64,000 bases of DNA from Pseudomonadota bacterium (GTDB taxonomy: Bacteria; Pseudomonadota; Alphaproteobacteria; Rhizobiales; Xanthobacteraceae), in the NCBI GenBank assembly GCA_023435725.1, contig JAEYRD010000053.1, positions 16,112 through 80,111 on the forward strand. Reading direction: 5' to 3'. The notes under the pieces were generated by a model. That model was not told where the DNA came from, searched no databases, and worked only from the letters and a program-made list of their open reading frames with translations. Position numbers and translations under genes: made by a program. Each line of letters begins with the position of its first letter. Position 1 is the first letter of the stretch. This document shows, in pieces, positions 42,070-51,691 of the stretch.

Positions 42070-43251
42070 ATGCCTCCCGCCGTCCTCGCGCTCACCGCTG
42101 GTGCCTTCGGCATCGGCACCACCGAATTCATCATCATGGGCCTGCTGCTCCAGGTCGCTGCCGACATGCACGTCTCGGTGCCGGTCGCGGGTCTGCTCAT
42201 TTCCGGCTATGCGCTCGGCGTTTTCGTCGGCGCCCCGGTGCTGACCTTGGCGACACGGCGGATGCCGCGGAAAACCGTGCTGCTCGCGCTGATGGCGATC
42301 TTTACGCTGGGCAATGCGGCGTGTGCGCTCGCTCCCAACTACGAATTGCTGATGGCCGCACGGGTGCTGACCTCGCTGGCCCACGGCACCTTCTTTGGCG
42401 TCGGCTCGGTGGTGGCGACCAGTCTGGTCGCCGAGGACAAGCGGGCGTCGGCGATCGCCACCATGTTCATCGGCCTGACGGTCGCAACGCTCCTGGGTGT
42501 GCCTTTCGGCGCATGGTTCGGCCTGATGCTCGGCTGGCGCGCGGCATTCTGGGCGGTGACGGTGATCGGCGTCATTGCCTTTGCGGTGGTCGCGGCGCTC
42601 GTGCCCGGCCATGTCGGCAATGGCGACAAGCCGATCTCGCTCGCCGAAGAAGTGGCGGTGCTCGGCCGCCCGCAAGTGCTGCTCGGCCTTGCCATGACCG
42701 TATTCGGCTTCGCCGGCCTGTTCGTCGTCTTCACCTATATCGAGCCGATCCTGACGCGCTTCACCGGCTTTTCGGAAGCGGCGGTCTCGCCGATCCTTCT
42801 GGTGTTCGGTGTTGGGCTCGCGATCGGCAATGTCGCCGGTGGCAGGCTTGCCGACCGCGGCCTTGCGCGCGCGCTGATCGGCGCGCTCGCTTCGCTCACG
42901 ATCGTGCTGCTTGGCCTTGCCGCCGTGCTGTCGGTCAAGATCACTGCCGTCGCGCTGATCCTGCTGCTCGGCATCGCCGCTTTTGCAACCGTCGCGCCGC
43001 TGCAGCTTCGCGTGCTGGAAGCCGCCGGCTCGAGCGGCCGCACGCTCGCCTCCAGCCTCAATATCGCCGCGTTCAATCTCGGCAACGCGCTCGGCGCCTG
43101 GGCCGGTGGTGTCACCATCGATCGCGGGCTCGGTCTCTCCGCGCTGCCGTTGGTCGCAGCCGGCATCACGGCAGTGGGCCTCGTGCTTGCGCTGTGGAGC
43201 CTTCAGCTCGATCGGGGGCAGGCCGCTGTCGTGGCGTGCCCCGCAGAATAG
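42070..43251 (+). CDS. MFS transporter (AraJ/drug-efflux type)
   Basis: This 393-residue protein has 12 membrane helices and starts at ATG 42070 (MPPAVLALTAGAFGIGTTEF). The motif GIGTTEFIIMGLLLQVAADM is characteristic of the AraJ/YdhP-like DHA1 family of sugar- and drug-efflux proteins. The loop after helix 2 has the MFS A-motif variant LATRRMPRKTVLLALMAIF, and helix 5 has GLTVATLLGVPFGAWFG. It is divergent from a LysR regulator and lies 10 bases from the aldo/keto reductase gene, so export and reduction of the same toxic compound are likely linked. Confidence 0.9.
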   Translation: MPPAVLALTAGAFGIGTTEFIIMGLLLQVAADMHVSVPVAGLLISGYALGVFVGAPVLTLATRRMPRKTVLLALMAIFTLGNAACALAPNYELLMAARVLTSLAHGTFFGVGSVVATSLVAEDKRASAIATMFIGLTVATLLGVPFGAWFGLMLGWRAAFWAVTVIGVIAFAVVAALVPGHVGNGDKPISLAEEVAVLGRPQVLLGLAMTVFGFAGLFVVFTYIEPILTRFTGFSEAAVSPILLVFGVGLAIGNVAGGRLADRGLARALIGALASLTIVLLGLAAVLSVKITAVALILLLGIAAFATVAPLQLRVLEAAGSSGRTLASSLNIAAFNLGNALGAWAGGVTIDRGLGLSALPLVAAGITAVGLVLALWSLQLDRGQAAVVACPAE

Positions 43252-43261
43252 GAGTGCGGCC

Positions 43262-44296
43262 ATGGAATACCGCAATCTCGGTGCTTCCGGCCTCAAGGTG
43301 CCGGTCCTCAGCTTCGGTACCGGCACCTTCGGCGGTCAGGGCCCGCTGTTTTCGGCCTGGGGCCGCAGCGGCACGGAGGAGGCGCGCAGGCTGGTCGATA
43401 TCTGCCTCGAGGCCGGCGTCAACCTGTTCGACAGTGCCGATGTCTATTCGAACGGCGCATCCGAGGAGATCCTCGGAGCCGCCATCAAGGGCCGGCGCGA
43501 CAAGGTGCTGATCTCCACCAAAATGAGCCTGCCAATGGGCGACGGTCCGCTCGATGCCGGTTCGTCGCGGCACCGTTTGGTCGCCTCGGTCGAGTCCGCG
43601 CTACGGCGGCTTGGCACCGACCATATCGACCTGTTGCAGCTTCATGCTTTCGATGCCTTCACGCCGATCGAGGAGGTGCTGTCGACGCTCGATACGCTCG
43701 TCCGTGCCGGCAAGCTGCGTTATGTCGGCGTCTCCAATTTCGCGGGCTGGCAGCTGATGAAGTCGCTCGCCGTCGCCGACCGGCGCGGCTGGCCGCGCTA
43801 TGTCGCGCATCAGGTCTACTACTCGCTGCTCGGCCGCGACTATGAGTGGGAGCTGATGCCGCTCGCGCGCGATCAGGACGTCGGCGCGCTGGTGTGGAGC
43901 CCGCTGGGCTGGGGCCGGCTCACCGGCAAGATCCGGCGCGGTCAGCCGCTGCCGCACAACAGCCGCCTGCATGCGACCGCGCAGTTCGGCCCGGCCGTGG
44001 ACGACGAGCGCCTCCATGCCATTGTCGATGTGCTGGATGCGATCGCCGCGGAGACCGGCCGCACCGTGCCGCAGGTCGCGATCGCCTGGCTGCTGGCGCG
44101 CCCGACAGTGTCCTCCGTGATCATCGGTGCTCGCGACGAGGCGCAGCTGCGCGACAATCTCGGTGCGGTCGGCTGGTCGCTGAGCCCCGCGCAGATCAAG
44201 AATCTGGACGAGGTCAGCGCCGCGATGCCGCCTTACCCCTATTATCCCTATCGCATCCAGGAGGGCTTTTCGCGGCTGAATCCGCCGCTGGTGTGA
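43262..44296 (+). CDS. Aldo/keto reductase
   Basis: This 344-residue (beta/alpha)8 oxidoreductase starts at ATG 43262 (MEYRNLGASGLKVPVLSFGT). The catalytic tetrad is visible: Asp and Tyr in LFDSADVYSNGASEEI near 54-69, Lys in KVLISTKMSL near 84, His in HIDLLQLHAFDAFTPIEE near 126. It uses NADPH. The family resembles YajO/Tas-type reductases. The gene follows the MFS transporter in an operon. Substrate unknown; small aldehydes or ketones are typical. Confidence 0.92.
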   Translation: MEYRNLGASGLKVPVLSFGTGTFGGQGPLFSAWGRSGTEEARRLVDICLEAGVNLFDSADVYSNGASEEILGAAIKGRRDKVLISTKMSLPMGDGPLDAGSSRHRLVASVESALRRLGTDHIDLLQLHAFDAFTPIEEVLSTLDTLVRAGKLRYVGVSNFAGWQLMKSLAVADRRGWPRYVAHQVYYSLLGRDYEWELMPLARDQDVGALVWSPLGWGRLTGKIRRGQPLPHNSRLHATAQFGPAVDDERLHAIVDVLDAIAAETGRTVPQVAIAWLLARPTVSSVIIGARDEAQLRDNLGAVGWSLSPAQIKNLDEVSAAMPPYPYYPYRIQEGFSRLNPPLV

Positions 44297-44419
44297 GTCG
44301 TAACGATCGCTGACAATCGGTCGCATCGGTTCTTCGCGCCAATGCGCCATGCAGAAACGCGCCTGTACAGCCGCGATCGCCCTCCGTAACCTCCGTCGCG
44401 CAAATTCAGGAGATGCGAC

Positions 44420-45994
44420 GTGGCGAAGAAGACGGCGACCAAGAAGAAAAGTCCTGCGAAGAAAGTAGCGAAGACATCCAGCAAGAAGACCGTGGCGCGC
44501 AGGGGGCCCGCCGCAAAGCCGGCCAAGAAGGCGGTCAAGAAAGCCGCACCGCGCAAATCAGCCTCGGCACGCCGCCCCAGGGGACCGGCCTGGCAATGGT
44601 CGGCGGTCGAGACCGCGGCTGCAATCCGCTCCGGCGCGATCTCCGCGGTCGAGACCGTCGAGGCGCATCTCGATCGGATGCGCGCGGTCAATCCGAGGCT
44701 CAATGCGGTCGTCGTCGATCTCTCGGAAGAAGCGCTCGCTGCTGCGTATGCGGCCGACAAGCTGCGCGCCAAGGGCGGCGAGCTGGCCCTCCTGCACGGC
44801 GTGCCGGTGACCATCAAGGAGAACGTCGACTACGAAGGCCGGCCGAATTTCAACGGCGTTCCCGCCAACAAGGACCTCGTCGCGCCGTCGGATTCGCCGG
44901 TCGTGCGCAACCTGAAGAAGGCGGGCGCGATCGTCATCGGGCTCACCAACACGCCGGAATTCTCCTTCCGCGGCTTCACCGACAACCCCCTGCACGGGCT
45001 GACGCTGAATCCATGGGATCCGAACATCACCTGCGGCGGCTCCTCGGGCGGTGCGGGTTCGGCGGTTGCCGCCGGCATTGGCACCATCGCCCATGGCAAC
45101 GACATCGGCGGCTCGCTGCGCTGGCCGGCGCATTGCAACGGCGTTGCCACCATCAAGCCGACGCAGGGCCGTATTCCCGCGTTCAACGCAAGCGCAACAG
45201 CGGAGCGGCCGATGCTGGCGCATCTGATGTCGGCGCAGGGGCCGCTCGCCCGCCACGTCGCCGACGTTCGCCTCGCCCTGGAGGTGATGAGCCAGCGCGA
45301 TCCGCGCGATCCCTGGTGGGTGCCTGCGCCGCTGGTCGGGCCGAAGCCGAAGGGGCCGATCAAGGTCGCGCTGGCAAAGATCCCGGAGGACATGGACGTC
45401 GATCCGTCCGTGCGCGCGGCGTTGCGGCAGGCCGCCGATCATCTGGAGCGCTCAGGCTATCGCGTAACCGAGGTCGATGTCCCCGACATCAACGGCGTCT
45501 GGCAGACCTGGTGCGACATCATCACCAACGAGACCGTGGTGATGCAGGAGGCCGGCATGCTGAAGGTCACGTCCGAGGATTTCCATAGGGCCTGGGGCGG
45601 CATGAAGACCAAGGCCAGCGTGCTCGACCTCAAGGCCTGGATGCAGGCGACCGCCGCGCGCAACGGCCATATCCGTGCCTGGCAATTGTTCTTCGAGGAA
45701 TATCCGGTCGTGCTGGCGCCGACCACGGTGAAGCCGACGCCGGGACCGCGTGAGGACGCCGTGAGCGCCGAGCGCGCCCGCGAAATTTTCTGGGGCGAGA
45801 TCCGCTTCATCTCCGCGATCAACGTGCTGGGTCTGCCGGGTGCGGTGGTGCCGGTGGCGCTGCATGACGGAAAGCCGATCGGCGTGCAGCTCATCGCCGG
45901 GCGCTATCGCGAAGATCTCGCGCTCGATGCGGCGGCCGCGATCGAGAAACGCGCCGGCGTGCTCACCCATCGTCTCTGGGAGACGATGGCCTGA
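44420..45994 (+). CDS. Amidase-signature-family hydrolase with Lys/Ala-rich N-terminal tail
   Basis: This 524-residue protein starts at GTG 44420 with AGGAG upstream. Residues 1-55 are extremely Lys/Ala-rich (KKTATKKKSPAKKVAKTS, AKPAKKAVKKAAPRK), like a histone-H1 or AlgP-type tail. The amidase-signature domain follows at about 60: catalytic Lys in GVPVTIKENVDYEGRPNFN near 130, and the Ser-cisSer pair in TCGGSSGGAGSAVAAGIGTI near 205-225. Such enzymes hydrolyse amides (C-terminal amides, aryl-amides, malonamide-like). The tail is unusual and could bind nucleic acid or polyphosphate, or arise from repetitive slippage. Confidence 0.88.
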   Translation: MAKKTATKKKSPAKKVAKTSSKKTVARRGPAAKPAKKAVKKAAPRKSASARRPRGPAWQWSAVETAAAIRSGAISAVETVEAHLDRMRAVNPRLNAVVVDLSEEALAAAYAADKLRAKGGELALLHGVPVTIKENVDYEGRPNFNGVPANKDLVAPSDSPVVRNLKKAGAIVIGLTNTPEFSFRGFTDNPLHGLTLNPWDPNITCGGSSGGAGSAVAAGIGTIAHGNDIGGSLRWPAHCNGVATIKPTQGRIPAFNASATAERPMLAHLMSAQGPLARHVADVRLALEVMSQRDPRDPWWVPAPLVGPKPKGPIKVALAKIPEDMDVDPSVRAALRQAADHLERSGYRVTEVDVPDINGVWQTWCDIITNETVVMQEAGMLKVTSEDFHRAWGGMKTKASVLDLKAWMQATAARNGHIRAWQLFFEEYPVVLAPTTVKPTPGPREDAVSAERAREIFWGEIRFISAINVLGLPGAVVPVALHDGKPIGVQLIAGRYREDLALDAAAAIEKRAGVLTHRLWETMA

Positions 45995-46007
45995 AGCCGC
46001 TCGCGGG

Positions 46008-46030
46008 GCTTCGCGCGTTATGCGCGAAGC
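46008..46030 (+). terminator. Hairpin downstream of the amidase gene
   Basis: GCTTCGCGC and GCGCGAAGC form a perfect 9-base stem with a 5-base loop, 14 bases past the amidase stop. Further small stems follow (CGTTCTCAAGAACG, CGGCCGAAGGCCG). There is no T tract. It may be a repeat-type 3' structure rather than a canonical terminator. Confidence 0.45.
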
Positions 46031-46270
46031 TTCGCTTCGGCGTTCTCAAGAACGACGGCCGAAGGCCGCCTACGCCACCGTCTCACACAATTCATTAATC
46101 CAGTTTGACTCGAATCTTAGCCAATCCGCCAACAAGCGTTAGGGTTACTTCCTCGATCTCTATGCGAATTATGGTCCGCTTTACCACCCGCCCCTAACAG
46201 AGGACGGCGGACAACGCACATGCCTCATGCAGGCCAATGAGTGCGGCCCGCTCCACACGGAGGTGGCACG

Positions 46271-47569
46271 ATGCGCAACGAGACGATGGCTATTCACGCC
46301 GGATACGAACCCGAAGCCACCACGCACGCGGTTGCCGTGCCGATCTACCAGACGGCGGCCTACGCTTTCGACAGCGCCGATCACGGTGCGGCGCTCTTCA
46401 ATCTCGAGGCCGAAGGTTTCCGCTACAGCCGTATCGCCAACCCGACCAGCGCAGTGCTGGAGAAGCGCATCAGCCAGCTCGAGGGCGGCGTCGGCGCGCT
46501 TGCAGTCGCGACCGGCCAGGCGGCGCTGCATTTCGCCTTCGTCAACGTCGCTGACCACGGCGGCAACATCGTTTCCGTGCCACAGCTCTACGGCACCACG
46601 CACACGCTACTCTCGCACATCCTGCCGCGGCAGGGCATCACGGGCCGCTTTGCCGAGAGCGACAAGCCTGAGGCGATCGAGAAGCTGATCGACGAAAACA
46701 CCCGCGCCGTGTTCGCCGAGACCATCGGCAATCCCGCTGGCAATGTCTGCGACATCGAGGCGCTGGCGAAAATCGCGCATGCGCACGGCGTGCCGCTGAT
46801 CGTCGACAACACCGTCGCGACCCCGATCCTGCTCAAGCCGTTCGACTACGGCGCCGACATCGCCGTCCACTCGCTGACCAAGTTTCTGGGGGGCCACGGC
46901 ACCACGCTCGGCGGCGCCATCGTCGATTCCGGAAACTTTCCGTGGGCCAAGCACGCCGACCGCTTCCCGGCCTACAACAAGCCCGACACCTCCTATCATG
47001 GCCTCGTCTATGCCGAACGCTTCGGCAGGACGGCGTATATCGAGCGCGCGCGCAGCGTCTATCAGCGCACCATGGGTTCGGTGCTGTCGCCGTTCAACGC
47101 CTTCCTGCTGCTCCAGGGCATCGAGACCGTGGCGCTACGCATGGAGCGTCACGTCGAGAATGCCCGCAAGGTTGCCGAATTCCTCCGCAAGGATCCGCGC
47201 GTCGCGTGGGTCAACTACACCGGCTTCCCGGACAGTCCATACTATCCGCTGGTGCAGAAGTATCTCAACGGCAGCGCGTCCTCGCTGTTCACCTTCGGCA
47301 TCAAGGGCGGCATGGAAGCCGGCAAGACCTTCTACGATGCGCTCAGGCTGATCACCCGCCTCGTCAATATCGGCGATGCCAAGTCACTGGCCTGCCATCC
47401 TGCCTCGACCACGCACCGCCAGATGTCCGCCGAGCAGCAGCGCGTCGCCGGCGTGCTGCCCGAGACGATCCGCCTCTCGATCGGCATCGAGCATTCCGCT
47501 GATATCATCGAGGACATCGACCAGGCGCTGGACAAGGCCTGCCCGTCGCGCCTGCAGGCCGCGGAGTAG
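46271..47569 (+). CDS. metY: O-acetylhomoserine aminocarboxypropyltransferase
   Basis: This 432-residue PLP enzyme of the Cys/Met-metabolism family starts at ATG 46271 (MRNETMAIHAGYEPEATTHA). Signatures: AVPIYQTAAYAFDSADHGAA near 22-41, RIANPTSAVLEKRISQLEGG near 56-75, and the PLP-Lys in VHSLTKFLGGHGTTLGG near 200-216. It makes homocysteine from O-acetyl- (or O-succinyl-) homoserine and sulfide. The metA-type gene follows 12 bases later, forming a two-step methionine operon. I looked for a SAM-II riboswitch in the leader and did not see one. Confidence 0.93.
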   Translation: MRNETMAIHAGYEPEATTHAVAVPIYQTAAYAFDSADHGAALFNLEAEGFRYSRIANPTSAVLEKRISQLEGGVGALAVATGQAALHFAFVNVADHGGNIVSVPQLYGTTHTLLSHILPRQGITGRFAESDKPEAIEKLIDENTRAVFAETIGNPAGNVCDIEALAKIAHAHGVPLIVDNTVATPILLKPFDYGADIAVHSLTKFLGGHGTTLGGAIVDSGNFPWAKHADRFPAYNKPDTSYHGLVYAERFGRTAYIERARSVYQRTMGSVLSPFNAFLLLQGIETVALRMERHVENARKVAEFLRKDPRVAWVNYTGFPDSPYYPLVQKYLNGSASSLFTFGIKGGMEAGKTFYDALRLITRLVNIGDAKSLACHPASTTHRQMSAEQQRVAGVLPETIRLSIGIEHSADIIEDIDQALDKACPSRLQAAE

Positions 47570-47581
47570 GCATCAGAGCCG

Positions 47582-48583
47582 ATGAGCATCTTGATCGACA
47601 GGGATCAAGGCATCTCGAGTCCGGCGCTGGTGCCGGCCGAAGGTGATCTCGCGCGCGATCACGCCGGGCCCGAACTGACCATCGGGCTGATCAACAACAT
47701 GCCGGATCCGGCGCTGAAGGCCACCGAGCGGCAGTTCATGAAGCTGCTCCAGGCCGCCGCGGGGCCGCGCCGCATCCGCTTCCACTGCTTCTCGCTGCCA
47801 TCGGTGAAGCGCTCACCCGAGGCGAAGTGGCATGTCGAGAATGAATATTCGGAACTCACCGAGCTCAGGCGCCACAAGTTCGATGGGCTGATCGTGACCG
47901 GCGCAGAGCCGCTCGCGCCCGATCTCGATCAGGAGCCGTACTGGCGCGATCTCACCGAGCTCATCGACTGGGCCATGGCCAACACGCGTTCGACGATCTG
48001 GTCGTGCCTCGCCGCGCACGCGGCGGTGCTGCATCTCGACCGTATCAAGCGGCGGCGGCTTCCGGCCAAGTGCCACGGTGTCTTCGACTGCGACGCCGTA
48101 ACGAGCGATCCGCTGACGGGCGCCGCGCCCGCGCCGCTCAAGGTCTCGCACTCGCGCCTGAATGAGATCACCGAGAGCGACCTCACACAGTCCGGCTACC
48201 GGGTGCTGACACGCTCGGCCCTGGCCGGCGTCGATGTCTTCGTCCGCCAATATGCCAGCCGCTTCGTCTTCTTCCAGGGCCACCCGGAATACGACGCGCT
48301 GTCGCTCCAGCGCGAATATCTGCGCGACGTCGGCCGCTATCTCGCGCGCGAGCGGGAGAATTATCCGGCGGTGCCTGTGAGTTATTTTGACGCAGTGACG
48401 GAAGAAAAGCTCGCACGATTCGAAAAGCTGGCAAAGTACGAGCGGCATCCGGCGCTCACCAACGATCTTCCCGCCCTGAATTTGCGCGCCGATATCGCGG
48501 CCGGCAGCGCCGCGGCGGCGCTATTCCGCAACTGGCTGCAATATCTTGGCGCGGAGGCCAATGCGTCGGTTCTCGCGCGCTAA
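47582..48583 (+). CDS. metA: Homoserine O-acyltransferase (MetA family)
   Basis: This 333-residue MetA-type glutamine-amidotransferase-fold acyltransferase has an N-terminal LTIGLINNMPDPALKATERQ near 32-51, nucleophile Cys in STIWSCLAAHAAVLHLDRI near 138-156, and the His/Glu pair in FVFFQGHPEYDALSLQREY near 227-245. Whether it uses succinyl- or acetyl-CoA cannot be decided from these motifs; many alphaproteobacterial MetA enzymes use acetyl-CoA, which would fit the metY partner. It lies 12 bases after metY and is certainly co-transcribed. Confidence 0.9.
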   Translation: MSILIDRDQGISSPALVPAEGDLARDHAGPELTIGLINNMPDPALKATERQFMKLLQAAAGPRRIRFHCFSLPSVKRSPEAKWHVENEYSELTELRRHKFDGLIVTGAEPLAPDLDQEPYWRDLTELIDWAMANTRSTIWSCLAAHAAVLHLDRIKRRRLPAKCHGVFDCDAVTSDPLTGAAPAPLKVSHSRLNEITESDLTQSGYRVLTRSALAGVDVFVRQYASRFVFFQGHPEYDALSLQREYLRDVGRYLARERENYPAVPVSYFDAVTEEKLARFEKLAKYERHPALTNDLPALNLRADIAAGSAAAALFRNWLQYLGAEANASVLAR

Positions 48584-48690
48584 GCCAGGACGCCCGGAAT
48601 CCGTGTTAGGACTAACGAAGTGTGATGCTTGCCTCAGGCAACACACGAATGCTTGAGTGAAAAGGGGCGGGGCAAACAGGAAATGCGGTC

Positions 48691-49434
48691 GTGTGGTCGG
48701 CACTCCAGGGACGCGTGAGCAATCGGCTGGCCCGGTATTTCCATGCCGCGCCGCATCGCCTGCCTGCGCATGCGCCGATGGTGAGCTTCACCTTCGATGA
48801 CGCTCCCGATAGCGCCGCCGGCCTGGGCGCCGAGCTTATCGAGAGGCATGGTGGCCGCGGCACGTATTACATTGCCGGCGGCCTGATCGACCGTCCATCG
48901 GACCATTGGCACGGCCTGTCGAACGACGCCATCGTGCGGCTTCACCGTGCCGGCCACGAGATTGCCTGCCACACCTTCTCGCACCAGAGCGCGGTCAACC
49001 TCGACGAGACCGCCATGGCCCGCGAGATCGAACGGAACCGCAATCATTTCCGCGATATCGATTCCTCGATCACGCTGGAGAACTTTGCCTATCCGTACGG
49101 CCTCGCCTCGGTCTGGCGCAAGCCACAGGTCGCCAGGGCCTTCCGTTCGGCGCGCGGCATCCTTCCCGGCGTCAATCGCGACGTCATCGATCTCCAGCTG
49201 CTGCGCGCGTCGCCCCTTGTTGACAGCGAGATCGACACGGCGGGCCTGGATCGCTATTTCGACGAGGCGGTCGCGAGCGGCGGCTGGCTGATTTTCTACG
49301 GCCATGACGTCGTCGATGCGCCGAGCCCCTATGGCTGCACTCCGAACTTGCTGCGCCACGCGCTGGGGGCGGCTGAAAAGCGCAACATGCCGATCGTGAC
49401 GGTCGCAGAAGCGCTACGAAGGATCGGGGCGTAG
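48691..49434 (+). CDS. Polysaccharide deacetylase family protein
   Basis: This 247-residue NodB-homology protein has motif 1 VSFTFDDAPDSAAGLGAELI near 31-50 (TFDDAP instead of the usual TFDDGP) with the catalytic Asp. Motif 2, HEIACHTFSHQSAVNL near 89-104, has the two metal His residues. The distal His is in LIFYGHDVVDAPSP near 206. No signal peptide is visible, so it may act in the cytoplasm on an activated sugar or lipid intermediate. It follows metA in the same direction but is separated by about 107 bases. Substrate unknown. Confidence 0.85.
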   Translation: MWSALQGRVSNRLARYFHAAPHRLPAHAPMVSFTFDDAPDSAAGLGAELIERHGGRGTYYIAGGLIDRPSDHWHGLSNDAIVRLHRAGHEIACHTFSHQSAVNLDETAMAREIERNRNHFRDIDSSITLENFAYPYGLASVWRKPQVARAFRSARGILPGVNRDVIDLQLLRASPLVDSEIDTAGLDRYFDEAVASGGWLIFYGHDVVDAPSPYGCTPNLLRHALGAAEKRNMPIVTVAEALRRIGA

Positions 49435-49505
49435 TTTCTTCACCTCTCCCCTGTCGCGGCGGAGCTGTCGCATATGAAGAACAGTGGCGGGAAGCTCGCC
49501 TGCGG

Positions 49506-49623
49506 CCATCCTTCGAGACGCCCACTTGCGGCCGGCCCTCAGGATGAGGTCACGGGTTGCGACGCGATATCAGACCCTCATGGTGAGGAGCCCGCCGCAG
49601 GCGGGCGTCTCGAACCATGCAGG
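49506..49623. repeat. Two inverted copies of an intergenic Bradyrhizobium-type repeat
   Basis: The roughly 320-base interval before recQ has no gene. It carries CATCCTTCGAGACGC...CCTCAGGATGAGG (49506-49549) and an opposite copy CCTCATGGTGAGGAG...GCGTCTCGAACCATG (49575-49623). Each has an internal G+C-rich hairpin. This is a common short repeat of Bradyrhizobium and Rhodopseudomonas intergenic regions, here in head-to-head form. Confidence 0.7.
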
Positions 49624-49758
49624 CCGAGTACATCCGGCAGCCCCTGAGCCGTCATATGAGACAGCCCTGCCGCAAGCGGGGCGAGAAGATGGGCTTGCCA
49701 CGCCCGCGCGGTCATGCGACTGGCCTTGGGACGAATCTCACAGCACCGCTCCGACACC

Positions 49759-51624
49759 ATGTCCGCTTCCTCCACCGCTCCGCTGCCTGCGCCGGCCAAC
49801 GGCCGCGACGCGTTGTCGGTGCTGCATTCGGTGTTCGGCCTGCCGGGTTTTCGCGGCGCGCAGGGCGAGATCATCCGGCACGTCACGGACGGTGGCAATT
49901 GCCTGGTCCTGATGCCGACCGGCGACGGCAAGTCGCTCTGCTACCAGCTTCCGTCACTGCTGCGTGAGGGCTGCGACATCGTGGTCTCGCCGCTGATCGC
50001 GCTGATGCGCGACCAGGTCGCGGGCCTGATCGAAGCCGGCGTCAACGCCGCCGCGCTGAACTCGTCGCTGACGCTGCAGGAGGCGTCGGAGGTCGAACGG
50101 CGCCTGATCGCGGGTGACCTCGACCTGCTCTACATTGCGCCGGAACGGCTGGTGACGCCGCGCTGCCTGTCGCTGCTGGCGCAGGCGAAGGTGGCGCTGT
50201 TCGCGATCGATGAAGCCCATTGCGTTTCGCAATGGGGGCATGATTTCCGTCCCGAATATGTCGGCCTCTCTATCATTGCCGAGCGCTTTCCCGACGTTCC
50301 GCGCATTGCGCTGACTGCGACTGCCGACGAATTGACACGGAAGGAGATCGTCGAACGCCTCCGGCTTGCAGGCAGCCCGCAATTCGTCTCCAGCTTCGAC
50401 CGGCCCAACATCCGCTACGAGATCGTCGACAAGCGCAATGCGGTGTCGCAGCTCAAGGAGTTCATCCGCGAGCGCCACGCAGGCGATGCCGGCGTGGTCT
50501 ACTGCCTGTCGCGCAATCGCGTCGAGGAAGTCGCCGCCGCACTCGAGGACGCCGGCATTGCGGCGCTGCCCTATCACGCCGGGCTCGACAGCAGCGTGCG
50601 CTCGCGCAACCAGGACCGCTTCCTCAACGAGGACGGCATCGTCATCGTCGCGACCATCGCCTTCGGGATGGGCATCGACAAACCCGACGTGCGCTTCGTC
50701 GCCCATCTCGATTTACCCAAGAGCATCGAGGCCTACTACCAGGAGACGGGGCGCGCCGGCCGCGACGGCAAGCCGTCCGCCGCCTGGATGGCCTATGGCC
50801 TCTCGGACATCGTGCAGCAGCGCCGCATGATCGACGAATCCGGCGCCTCGGACGATTTCAAGCGAGTCTCGATCGGCAAGCTCGACGCGCTGGTCGGCCT
50901 CGCCGAAACGCCGCACTGCCGGCGCCGGCGGCTGCTCGCCTATTTCGGCGAGATCGTGACGGACGAAACCTGCGGCAATTGCGACAATTGCCTGACGCCG
51001 CCCAGGATGCGCGACGGCAAGGTGCTGGCGCAGAAGCTCCTGTCCTGCGTCTATCGCACCGGGCAGCGTTTCGGCGCGATGCACCTGATCGACGTGCTGA
51101 TCGGACGCCTGACCGAGAAGGTGACGCAGTTCGGCCACGACAAGCTGTCGGTGTTCGGCATCGGGCGCGAGCTCAACGAGAAACAATGGCGCACGGTGCT
51201 GCGGCAGCTGGTGGCGATGGGCCATCTGCAGAGTGACAGCGAAGCTTTTGGCGCGCTGAAATTGACAGATTCCGCGCGCGGCGTGCTGCGCGGCGAGACC
51301 GAGGTGTGGCTGCGCGAGGAGGCGCCCGGCACCCGCATCCGTTCGAGCCGCGCCAAATCCCGTCGCGGCGACCTCGCGCCCGCGGCAAACGCCCCCCAAG
51401 GCGATGTCGATCCCGAACTGCGCGCGCGCCTGCGCTCCTGGCGTTCCGACGTCGCGCGCGAACGCGGCGTGCCGGCCTATGTGGTGTTGCACGACGCCAC
51501 CATCGACGGCATCGTCCGGGCATGGCCGACCACGCTGGACGAACTGCGCAACGTGCCGGGAATTGGCGACAAGAAGCTCGAGCATTACGGCGACGAGCTG
51601 CTGCAGATCATCAGGACGCGATAG
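49759..51624 (+). CDS. recQ: ATP-dependent DNA helicase RecQ
   Basis: This 621-residue RecQ starts at ATG 49759 (MSASSTAPLPAPANGRDALS). Helicase domain: FGLPGFRGAQGEIIRHV near 26-42, Walker A VLMPTGDGKSLCYQLPSLL near 49-67, DExH and aromatic loop AIDEAHCVSQWGHDFRPEY near 154-172. Domain 2 has GFGM-like IAFGMGIDKPDVRFV and TGRAGRDGKPS. A zinc-binding ETCGNCDNCLTPPR follows near 415, then a winged helix and a C-terminal HRDC domain (RERGVPAYVVLHDATIDGIV, about 545-615). It unwinds DNA in RecF-type repair. Confidence 0.96.
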   Translation: MSASSTAPLPAPANGRDALSVLHSVFGLPGFRGAQGEIIRHVTDGGNCLVLMPTGDGKSLCYQLPSLLREGCDIVVSPLIALMRDQVAGLIEAGVNAAALNSSLTLQEASEVERRLIAGDLDLLYIAPERLVTPRCLSLLAQAKVALFAIDEAHCVSQWGHDFRPEYVGLSIIAERFPDVPRIALTATADELTRKEIVERLRLAGSPQFVSSFDRPNIRYEIVDKRNAVSQLKEFIRERHAGDAGVVYCLSRNRVEEVAAALEDAGIAALPYHAGLDSSVRSRNQDRFLNEDGIVIVATIAFGMGIDKPDVRFVAHLDLPKSIEAYYQETGRAGRDGKPSAAWMAYGLSDIVQQRRMIDESGASDDFKRVSIGKLDALVGLAETPHCRRRRLLAYFGEIVTDETCGNCDNCLTPPRMRDGKVLAQKLLSCVYRTGQRFGAMHLIDVLIGRLTEKVTQFGHDKLSVFGIGRELNEKQWRTVLRQLVAMGHLQSDSEAFGALKLTDSARGVLRGETEVWLREEAPGTRIRSSRAKSRRGDLAPAANAPQGDVDPELRARLRSWRSDVARERGVPAYVVLHDATIDGIVRAWPTTLDELRNVPGIGDKKLEHYGDELLQIIRTR

Positions 51625-51691
51625 GCCGCCAACATCTCCGCTTGTCCGGGACGGCAGTCTTGATGGGGAATGCGGCTCGCGCGCTTCTTAC

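Noticed and set aside
42010..43326. A 438-codon frame antisense to the MFS transporter
   Set aside because: The product is Asp/Arg/His-rich without motifs; the 12-helix transporter on the plus strand explains the region.
46080..46270. Possible SAM-II or SAM/SAH riboswitch upstream of metY
   Set aside because: The expected pseudoknot core and GCTAAA-like segment were not found in the leader by eye; a covariance-model search would settle it.
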